Source of the DNA: Rhodospirillales bacterium
GTDB taxonomy: Bacteria; Pseudomonadota; Alphaproteobacteria; Acetobacterales; Acetobacteraceae
Assembly: GCA_025350425.1 (NCBI GenBank)
Contig: JANXXW010000381.1
Location: 1-17,457, forward strand
Direction of reading: 5' to 3'
Length of the DNA stretch: 17,457 bases
Position numbers and translations under genes: made by a program
Notes under the pieces: model-generated
The model's input: the letters and a program-made list of their open reading frames with translations, nothing else
Told to the model about the DNA's origin: nothing
The model's database searches: none
Shown: positions 7,263-13,408 of the stretch, one piece after another
Layout: every line of letters starts with the position of its first letter
Position numbering within the stretch: the stretch's first letter is position 1

Positions 7263-8315
7263 CTACTTCACGCCCGCCGAGGCGATGCCCTGTGTGATGT
7301 ATTTCTGGAGCACGAGGAACACGACCGTCACAGGCAGCAGCGTCAGCACCGTCATAGCGAGCAGGTAGTTCCACGCCGTCGTCAGCTCGCCCTGGAACGA
7401 GTTTAAGGCCAGTTGCAACGTGAAACTCTCACTACGGCTCAGCACCACCATCGGCCAGAGGAACTCGTTCCACCGCCACATGACAGAGAAGATCGCCAAC
7501 ACCGCCAGCGCGGGCGCCGACAGCGGCAGAACGATGCGCCAGTAGATGCGCCACTCGCTCGCGTTGTCCATGCGCGCCGCTTCGATCAGATCATCGGGCA
7601 GCGTGAGCATGTATTGCCGCAGCATGAACACGCCGGTCGGCGTCGCGACCGCCGGCCAGATCACGCCCCACGGATTGCTGGTGAGCCCGAGTGTGGCAAT
7701 GATGAGATAGTTGGGCACCAGCACGATAGTGGGCGGAATCATCAACGTCGCAAGCATGATCAGGAACACGGCGTCACGGCCGGAGAAACGGTATTTGCTG
7801 AGCGCGAAAGCCGCCATCGAGTTGACCAGCAGCGTGAGCACGGTCGCGATCGTGGTGATGAACACGGTATTCCAGAGGTAGCGGCCGAAATTGAACTTCG
7901 CGATCAGGTCCGTGTAGTTGTCCCAAGCCGCATGGACCCGCATCACCTTCGTGCGGCCATCCACCGGCACGCGGATCACCGCCTTCGGGTCCGCAGGATC
8001 GACCATCTGCGCCTGGATGCCAATGCGCCGGATTTCCGCCAATTGCTTGCCAGCACGCTCGCCCGCGTCGATGGTGAATAGAGGTAGCGGTGACGCGTAG
8101 CCGGGAACGCTCACCCGAACCTGCTCGGTCGGCAGCAGCGACGGCGGATACTCCGAAAGACCCGACTCGCTTTTCAACGAACTCGCCGCCAGCCATAGCA
8201 CCGGGCCGAACATGATGCAGACGCCAAGGATCAGGTATCCGTAGCTCGCCCAATCCGTCCAGTCCCAGCGCCCGCGTCCCCGCGTGGCTGTCAGCATCTT
8301 CGCGATATTAGCCAC
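7263..8315 (-). CDS. CUT1 sugar ABC transporter permease, MalG-type, with enlarged first periplasmic loop
   Basis: About 350 residues if started at GTG 8315, which has GGAG 8 nt upstream and overlaps the preceding permease stop by 8 nt; GTG codons at 8336 and 8324 are alternatives. One transmembrane helix (about 24-46) is followed by a roughly 100-residue hydrophilic loop, then the five-helix core (about 147-340). The EAA coupling loop reads EAARMDNASEW (245-255), with the usual Gly position replaced by Asn251. The C-terminus VLQKYITQGIASAGVK is the classic MalG-type ending. The loop is about twice that of E. coli MalG; longer loops occur in alpha-glucoside (AglG-like) permeases, which is only suggestive. 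The protein forms the channel with the MalF-type subunit and the ATPase. Confidence 0.93.
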   Translation of the reverse strand: MANIAKMLTATRGRGRWDWTDWASYGYLILGVCIMFGPVLWLAASSLKSESGLSEYPPSLLPTEQVRVSVPGYASPLPLFTIDAGERAGKQLAEIRRIGIQAQMVDPADPKAVIRVPVDGRTKVMRVHAAWDNYTDLIAKFNFGRYLWNTVFITTIATVLTLLVNSMAAFALSKYRFSGRDAVFLIMLATLMIPPTIVLVPNYLIIATLGLTSNPWGVIWPAVATPTGVFMLRQYMLTLPDDLIEAARMDNASEWRIYWRIVLPLSAPALAVLAIFSVMWRWNEFLWPMVVLSRSESFTLQLALNSFQGELTTAWNYLLAMTVLTLLPVTVVFLVLQKYITQGIASAGVK

Positions 8316-9336
8316 GCTCGCCACTCCGCATTCCACGAAGCTGGATCAGTGTCAGCACCAGCAGCACGCCGGCCAGCAGCAACGAGGCCGCCGATGCCAG
8401 CCCGTATTGCCGCACGCTTTGCGCAAAGCCGGTAGTGTAGATGTACTGCACGAGATAGACGGTCGCGGTGCCTGGCCCGCCGCCGGTCAGCACGTAGACT
8501 TCATCGAAAATCTGCACGGCGCGAATTAGCCCTAATACGAACACCACGATCAGGCTTGGCATCAGCAGTGGCAGGGTGAGGCGGCGGAACACGCGCCATG
8601 GCGGCGCCGCGTCCATCGAGGCTGCCTCGTAGATATCCGCCGGGATCGCCTGCAATCCCGCAAGTAGAATAAGCGTGTAGAAACCCATATGCGCCCAGAT
8701 GCTGACGAACACGGTCCAGGAAAATGCCCACGTCCCGTTCAGCAGCCACTCGACCGGCTTGGCGCCCAGACCCTCCATGGCCGCGTTCGCAACGCCGTTT
8801 CGTTGTAGGATCCACTTCCAAATCAGTGCCACGACCACTGGCGACAACAACACCGGATAGAAAAACACCGCGCGAAAAAATCCGCGTCCAACGATCTTGC
8901 GGTTCAGCACCACCGCGGTCAGCAGACTGAACCCCAGCATGAGCGCTACCTGGATCACGACGAACTCCAGCGTGTTCCAAACGCCATACCAGAACAGGTC
9001 TCGCACGCAGCTATTTGGGTCGGTGTAGTTGCCGCAGGTCAACAGGTCGGAGAAGTTGTTGGCGCCCACATACGGACGGTCCTGCGGCAACAACTCGCTA
9101 CCGCCGGTGACTGCGAACCAGATGTCGATCACAACAGGCAGGAACGAGAACAGCGCGAATACAGCGAGGTTGGGAGCAACGAACAGCCACCCCAACCGCC
9201 CGCCGCTCAGGCGCGACTGCGCCCAGCGCATCGGCACTTCCGGCACGTTCATCACCGCCCCGAACGCTTTGCCGCAAAGGCGGCTCGCGTGTTGGCCGGG
9301 CGAATTGCGGTCAGGCCCGATGCCTGTGGCGCTCAT
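8308..9336 (-). CDS. CUT1 sugar ABC transporter permease, MalF-type
   Basis: A 342-residue inner-membrane protein with six predicted helices (about 49-75, 117-145, 153-178, 205-230, 257-279, 312-333) and the EAA loop EAASMDAAPPWRVF at 237-250, followed by LPLLMPS. The GGGPGTAT segment before the last helices is typical of this subunit. It pairs with the MalG-type protein encoded next, whose start lies inside its last codons. The periplasmic loop carries two cysteines (C101, C110) that could form a disulfide. The start is uncertain. ATG 9336 is the longest and its codons keep the high third-position GC, but its RBS is weak; ATG 9231 has GGAAG 5 nt upstream, and ATG 9252 is a third choice. Confidence 0.92.
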   Translation of the reverse strand: MSATGIGPDRNSPGQHASRLCGKAFGAVMNVPEVPMRWAQSRLSGGRLGWLFVAPNLAVFALFSFLPVVIDIWFAVTGGSELLPQDRPYVGANNFSDLLTCGNYTDPNSCVRDLFWYGVWNTLEFVVIQVALMLGFSLLTAVVLNRKIVGRGFFRAVFFYPVLLSPVVVALIWKWILQRNGVANAAMEGLGAKPVEWLLNGTWAFSWTVFVSIWAHMGFYTLILLAGLQAIPADIYEAASMDAAPPWRVFRRLTLPLLMPSLIVVFVLGLIRAVQIFDEVYVLTGGGPGTATVYLVQYIYTTGFAQSVRQYGLASAASLLLAGVLLVLTLIQLRGMRSGERG

Positions 9337-9417
9337 CGGATATCACCGTCGCCCTTACAAAAAGCAAAGCGACGCGGTAATCTAGGGCAGCAGCATGGAC
9401 CGCGCGAGCCCCCTGGA

Positions 9418-9446
9418 TTGCCGCACCGCCAAACGGTGGCACGCAA
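9418..9446 (-). other. Intercistronic stem-loop between binding-protein and permease genes
   Basis: CACCG (9424-9428) and CGGTG (9434-9438) pair around a CCAAA loop, and TTGC (9418-9421) can pair with GCAA (9443-9446) across a small interior loop. It lies 14 nt past the binding-protein stop, with no T tract after it on the minus strand. A structure here often keeps the binding-protein mRNA more abundant than permease mRNA by stalling 3' exonucleases or by partial termination; that role is inferred. The rest of the 124-nt gap (9337-9460) shows no gene. Confidence 0.4.
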
Positions 9447-9460
9447 TGACGTACAAGAGT

Positions 9461-10732
9461 TCACGGCTTGATCGCGGCCATCGAGTCCTTCACGTCCGAC
9501 GTGATCCGGTCGTATGCCTGATCGAGCGTCAGTTGCCCGGCCATCACCTGGCTCAGCCGGTCAGCGATCGGGTTCAGCAGTGAGCTACTGTAGGGGAAGC
9601 CCTGCAGCTGGTAGGCGACTGGCGATAGCTTGGTGATGTCGGCGGTGAACGCCTTCATCGCCTCGTTGCCGGCGGGCGTCAGATGGTAGGTGACGCCCAT
9701 CTTCTGCACGCCAGCACTGGCGGGCAGGTTCGATGTCATCGCCATATATTCGGCGTAGATCTTGTCGCTCCCGAGCCATTCGAGAAAGCGAGCAGATTCT
9801 TTCGGGCTCTTACTGCCCTTGAACGTTACGAACGCGGCGCCCCCAGGCATTCCGCTGCATGAAGCAGGGCCGCAAGGCTCGCTGGCGATCAACCACTCAA
9901 ACCCATCGCCGACCTGCGTTTCTAGCCGATGAACCTGCCAGCTTCCGGAGAAATACATCACGATTTTGGCGTTCTTGAACTCCTCGAACGCGTCGCGGTA
10001 GCCGCCGCCTGAAGCAACCCAGACATCCTTATCCGCGCTGCCGTCCTTTGCCCAGCCGACATAGCGGCTGGCCATCGCCTTGAACCCGTCATCGACCACG
10101 GCCGGCGTCCCGTTGGCGTCGAAGAACTTCGCCCCGTAGGAGATAAGCGGTCCCGCGAAACGGTGCCCGCTGCGGTCGATGGCGAACGCGTTCGGCGTTT
10201 TTGTGGCCTTGGCAACCTTGTCGAGGGCCACGACCCAATCATCCCACGTAGCGCCGGCTGCAGGGATCGGCACGTTGGCCTGATCGAATAGCGTTTTGTT
10301 CACGATCGGCGCCGATACCGTGGTCTGTGTTGGCAGGCCGTATATGCCGTGATCTTCCTTGCCGTTGCGAAGCCACGCGAGCTGCGGCCCGAAATTCGCT
10401 TCGTAAGCAGCCGCGTCCTTGAGGTTCGACCGCATGTCGGCCAGATATTTCAGGATCGGCCCCGGCAGCGTAATGCGCGCGATGTCCGGCCCGTTGCCGG
10501 CCGCGAGTTGCACCGGCAGGCTCTCCAGGATCGCCTTGTAGGGCATCTCGTCGATGCTGATCTTGATGTCGGGGTTTTGCTGTGTGAACCGCTCCGCCAG
10601 CGTTTTCGTGGCTGGGCACTCGTTGCCGTCCGAGTAGCAGGCGATGCGGATATCGGCGGCGAGCGCGGGCGTTGCGGCAAATGCGGGGACCGAGGCGAGC
10701 AGGAGACCGGCAAGACTAAGGAGACGGGACAT
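9461..10732 (-). CDS. Periplasmic sugar-binding protein, family 1 (CUT1 ABC transporter)
   Basis: A 423-residue binding protein and the first gene of the operon. ATG 10732 is fixed by an excellent RBS (GGAGG at 10739-10743, 6 nt spacing) and a signal peptide (MSRLLSLAGLLLASVPAF..., cleavage after ALA near residue 25); there is no lipobox. Family-1 features include a TLAERFTQQNPDIKISIDEMPY segment (44-64), the AAGNGPDIARI motif (77-87), YGLPTQTTVSAPIVNKTLFD, and a C-terminal region with a LPASAGV stretch. Four cysteines, C32/C39 near the N-terminus and a CGPASC pair, suggest disulfides in the periplasm. It should deliver an oligosaccharide or glycoside to the permease pair downstream. The ligand cannot be read from sequence; the GH31 enzyme in the operon points to an alpha-linked sugar. 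Confidence 0.93.
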   Translation of the reverse strand: MSRLLSLAGLLLASVPAFAATPALAADIRIACYSDGNECPATKTLAERFTQQNPDIKISIDEMPYKAILESLPVQLAAGNGPDIARITLPGPILKYLADMRSNLKDAAAYEANFGPQLAWLRNGKEDHGIYGLPTQTTVSAPIVNKTLFDQANVPIPAAGATWDDWVVALDKVAKATKTPNAFAIDRSGHRFAGPLISYGAKFFDANGTPAVVDDGFKAMASRYVGWAKDGSADKDVWVASGGGYRDAFEEFKNAKIVMYFSGSWQVHRLETQVGDGFEWLIASEPCGPASCSGMPGGAAFVTFKGSKSPKESARFLEWLGSDKIYAEYMAMTSNLPASAGVQKMGVTYHLTPAGNEAMKAFTADITKLSPVAYQLQGFPYSSSLLNPIADRLSQVMAGQLTLDQAYDRITSDVKDSMAAIKP

Positions 10733-10861
10733 TGTTTTCCTCCGCGAATGACGCCGCCGGGCACCCGCCGGGCGATGCGATCTTCGTCGTTGACGAGAGT
10801 TTTTGCCTAGAAATTCGTCTGACGTCGAGCCCTCGCGCGAAATCCGCGCTATACGCGCTCT
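10733..10861. promoter_or_regulatory. Divergent promoter region between the sugar-uptake operon and the cbpA-like gene
   Basis: A 129-nt gap separates the two divergent starts, so promoters for both transcripts must lie here or inside the flanking genes. Features seen: TTGACG at 10790-10795 (a -35-like hexamer on the plus strand without a good -10 at 17 nt), a GACGTC palindrome at 10821-10826, and TATACG at 10850-10855, ending 6 nt before the cbpA ATG, flanked by direct repeats CGCGCT (10845-10850 and 10854-10859). The only certain element is the GGAGG ribosome site for the minus-strand binding protein (10739-10743). No regulator gene is adjacent. Confidence 0.4.
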
Positions 10862-11752
10862 ATGGCAGATCCTTACGAAATCCTCGGCGTCGCCCGTGAC
10901 GCTACTGACGACGTGATTCACAAGGCCTACCGCAAGCTGGCCAAGAAATTGCACCCCGACCTCAATCCCGGCAAAGCGGACGCGGCCGATAAGTTCATGG
11001 CGCTCAACGCTGCCAATGACCTGCTATCGGACAAGGAGAAGCGTGCCCGGTTCGACCGCGGGGAGATCGATGGCGAGGGCCGCGAGAAGCCCCCCGAACG
11101 CGGCTACTACCGCGACTTCAACGGCGGGGCGGCCAGCGCGGGCCAGGACCGCTATTCCAATCTCGACCCCGAGGACCTCGCCGACCTGTTCGGCGCGTTC
11201 GGTGGCGGCGCGCGGCGACGGCCCACCAACGCGCGCGGAAGGGATGCGCAGTACACCCTCACGATCGGCTTCGTGGAGGCCGCGGTCGGCGGCAAGCGGC
11301 GGCTGTCGCTGCCCGAAGGCAAATCGCTGGAAGTCACCATCCCCGAGGGTATGGAGGACGGCCAGGTGCTCCGCCTCAAAGGCCAGGGTTCGCCGGGTAT
11401 AGGCAACGGACCGGCGGGCGACGCGTTGATCGAGGTCAATGTCGCTCTCCATTCCCTGTTCCGCCGGGTCGGCGACGACATCCTCGTCGACCTGCCGGTG
11501 ACGTTGCAGGAAGCCGTCCTTGGCACGTCCGTCGAGGTCCCGACCGTGAAGGGCGCGGTCCGGGTAACCATTCCGCCCGCCTCCGGCCACGGGACCAAGC
11601 TGCGACTGCGCGGACGCGGCATCAACGGCGGCAGCCAGGTGGTTGAGTTGAAGCTCGTCCTGCCGAAAGGCGAGGAACCAGCACTCGCCGCCTTCCTCAA
11701 GGAATGGACGCCCGAGCATCCCTTCGACCCGCGTGCGGACCTTGAGACATGA
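10862..11752 (+). CDS. cbpA: CbpA-like DnaJ-family co-chaperone (J domain, no zinc finger)
   Basis: A 296-residue type II J-protein that would stimulate DnaK ATPase and deliver client proteins; in E. coli, CbpA also binds curved DNA. The J domain spans about 4-68 with the HPD motif at 31-33 and the MADPYEILGV start typical of the family. A short glycine-rich linker (about 87-117) leads to two C-terminal beta-sandwich client-binding domains (about 127-285: PEGMEDGQVLRLKGQG and the LPVTLQEAVLGTSVEVPT segment). The Cys-rich zinc repeats of DnaJ are absent, which favours CbpA. No Shine-Dalgarno precedes the ATG, and a TATACG sits 6 nt upstream, so a leaderless transcript is possible. The stop overlaps the cbpM-like gene by ATGA (11749-11752), supporting the CbpA call. 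Confidence 0.9.
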   Translation: MADPYEILGVARDATDDVIHKAYRKLAKKLHPDLNPGKADAADKFMALNAANDLLSDKEKRARFDRGEIDGEGREKPPERGYYRDFNGGAASAGQDRYSNLDPEDLADLFGAFGGGARRRPTNARGRDAQYTLTIGFVEAAVGGKRRLSLPEGKSLEVTIPEGMEDGQVLRLKGQGSPGIGNGPAGDALIEVNVALHSLFRRVGDDILVDLPVTLQEAVLGTSVEVPTVKGAVRVTIPPASGHGTKLRLRGRGINGGSQVVELKLVLPKGEEPALAAFLKEWTPEHPFDPRADLET

Positions 11753-12081
11753 TCCACTCAAACGCCGTGGTGGCATTGTTCACCGACTTGCCCGAGCCCG
11801 AGCTACACGCCTGGATCGCGCGCGGCTGGGTGCGGCCCGAGCAGGAGGCCTCCGGGGACTGGGTATTCGCTGATATCGACATTGCCCGAATCCGCCTGGT
11901 CCACGACCTCCGCCGCCAACTGGACATCGACGAGGAGACGCTGCCCGTGGTGCTTTCCCTGGTGGATCAGGTCTACGATCTCCGCCGCGCCCTCCGCACC
12001 GTGATGGATGCGATCGAGAGCCAGCCTGATCCGGTGCGCGCCGCCGTACGCAGCCTCGTGTCTGACCTCGCGAGAGACTGA
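11749..12081 (+). CDS. cbpM: CbpM-like chaperone modulator
   Basis: A 110-residue protein directly after the cbpA-like gene with an ATGA overlap, the usual place for CbpM, which binds the J domain of CbpA and blocks its action with DnaK. The sequence fits: a MerR-like helical N-terminal part (LPEPELHAWIARGWVRPE), then GDWVFADIDIARIRLVHDLR with a conserved D-x-ARIRL-x-xDL pattern, an acidic linker (DIDEETLPV), and a C-terminal helical region LVDQVYDLRRALRTVMDAI that may coil with itself. The stop codon shares one base with the next start (TGATG at 12079-12083), so it also appears translationally coupled to the FAD oxidoreductase. Identification rests on motif pattern, size and partner gene. 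Confidence 0.85.
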   Translation: MIHSNAVVALFTDLPEPELHAWIARGWVRPEQEASGDWVFADIDIARIRLVHDLRRQLDIDEETLPVVLSLVDQVYDLRRALRTVMDAIESQPDPVRAAVRSLVSDLARD

Positions 12082-13382
12082 TGGGACCCCGCGTCGATGC
12101 CGTTCTGTCCGACGAAGCCCTGCCCGCCCGCACCTCCGTCGTGGTCATCGGCGGCGGCATCATCGGCGTCTCGACCGCGCTGTTCCTGGCCGAGAAGGGC
12201 ATTCCCGTCGTGCTCTGCGAGAAGGGCCGTATCGGGGCCGAACAATCCAGCCGCAACTGGGGCTGGACTCGTGTCATGGGCCGCGACCCCAAGGAAATCC
12301 CCCTGGGGCTCGAAAGCCTGAAGCTCTGGCGCCGGATGAACGAGATCACCGGCGCCGAAACCGGCTTCCGCCAATGCGGCATCGTCTACACCTGCGATAC
12401 GGCGAAAGAAGTCGCGGACTACGAGGCTTGGCTGGAACACGCCCGCGCCTTCCAGCTTGACAGCCGACTGCTCGCGCCGGACGAGATCGAAGGCGTGCTT
12501 CCCGGCGCCGCGCGCAAGTTCGCGGGCGCCCTCCACACACCAAGCGACGGCCGCGCCGAACCCGCCAAGGCGGCACCCGCTATCGCCGAGGCCGCCCGCG
12601 CGCGGGGGGCCGTCATCCTCACCGCGTGCGCCGTACGGGGCATCGAGACGAAGGCCGGCGCGGTATGCGGCGTGGTGACCGAGCGCGGTTCGATCGGGTG
12701 CGACAGCGTGGTACTTGCCGGTGGCGCGTGGTCGCGCCTGTTCTGCGGCAACATGGACCTGAACCTGCCCACGCTGAAGATCCTTGGTTCCGTGATGCGG
12801 ACCGAACCACTCGCGGGCGCCCCGGAAGTCTCTGCCGGCGGCTCTGACTATGCCTTTCGCAAGCGTCTGGACGGCGGCTACACCGTGGTCCGCCGCAACG
12901 CCAGCGTCGCCGAGATCGTGCCCGACAGCTTCCGCCTCATGCCCGACTTCATGCCCGCCCTGGTTCGCCAGTGGAAGGAACTGCGTCTGCGCGTCGGCGG
13001 CCGGTTCATGACCGAGTGGAATGTCCCGAAGAGCTGGGCCATGGACCAGCCAAGCCCTTTCGAGCAGGTCCGCGTGCTGGACCCGGCCCCGAACGGCCGC
13101 CTGATCGAGCAGGGCCGCGACAATCTCGCCCGCGCCTTCCCCGCCTTTGCAAACATGCGCGTCGCCGAAAGCTGGGGCGGGCTGATCGATGTCACTCCGG
13201 ACGGCGTGCCTGTCATCTCGCCGGTAGCGGCAATGCCGGGCTTCTTCCTCGCCACCGGTTTCTCCGGCCATGGCTTTGGCATCGGTCCGGGTGCTGGAAA
13301 GATGATGGCGGACATGGTAGCCGGCGATCCGTCGGTGATCGATCCCACCCCCTACCGCTTCGCGCGCTTCGCCCGTATGTAG
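12081..13382 (+). CDS. FAD-dependent oxidoreductase, DAO (D-amino-acid/glycine/sarcosine oxidase) superfamily
   Basis: A 433-residue flavoenzyme predicted to oxidise an amine or amino-acid-like substrate. The N-terminal Rossmann fold shows VVVIGGGIIG (G24-G26, G29) and E47 at the end of the second strand, which contacts the FAD ribose. Other family marks are GGAWS at 214-218 and GFSGHGFGIGPGAG at 393-406 near the C-terminus. A distinctive EQSSRNWGWTRVMGRDP stretch (54-70) marks a subfamily I cannot name with certainty. There is no signal peptide or membrane helix, so it is cytoplasmic. It starts in a TGATG overlap with the cbpM-like gene and ends 26 nt before the next gene. The substrate, and whether the electron acceptor is oxygen or the respiratory chain, cannot be deduced. 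Confidence 0.9.
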   Translation: MGPRVDAVLSDEALPARTSVVVIGGGIIGVSTALFLAEKGIPVVLCEKGRIGAEQSSRNWGWTRVMGRDPKEIPLGLESLKLWRRMNEITGAETGFRQCGIVYTCDTAKEVADYEAWLEHARAFQLDSRLLAPDEIEGVLPGAARKFAGALHTPSDGRAEPAKAAPAIAEAARARGAVILTACAVRGIETKAGAVCGVVTERGSIGCDSVVLAGGAWSRLFCGNMDLNLPTLKILGSVMRTEPLAGAPEVSAGGSDYAFRKRLDGGYTVVRRNASVAEIVPDSFRLMPDFMPALVRQWKELRLRVGGRFMTEWNVPKSWAMDQPSPFEQVRVLDPAPNGRLIEQGRDNLARAFPAFANMRVAESWGGLIDVTPDGVPVISPVAAMPGFFLATGFSGHGFGIGPGAGKMMADMVAGDPSVIDPTPYRFARFARM

Positions 13383-13394
13383 GCGGGCCTTAAT

Positions 13395-13401
13395 GAGGAG
13401 G
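13395..13401 (+). promoter_or_regulatory. Strong Shine-Dalgarno that fixes a TTG start
   Basis: GAGGAGG lies 7 nt before TTG at 13409-13411, which opens the long glycosyltransferase frame. The GTG at 13404 meets a stop after one codon, and the ATG at 13393 is in another frame. The spacing and strength of this site make TTG the best start. Confidence 0.75.
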
Positions 13402-13408
13402 CGGTGAG

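Noticed and set aside
11973..13271. A 432-codon minus-strand frame opposite the FAD oxidoreductase
   Set aside because: The plus strand encodes an unmistakable DAO-family flavoenzyme. The antisense frame has no recognisable motif and is expected from codon bias.
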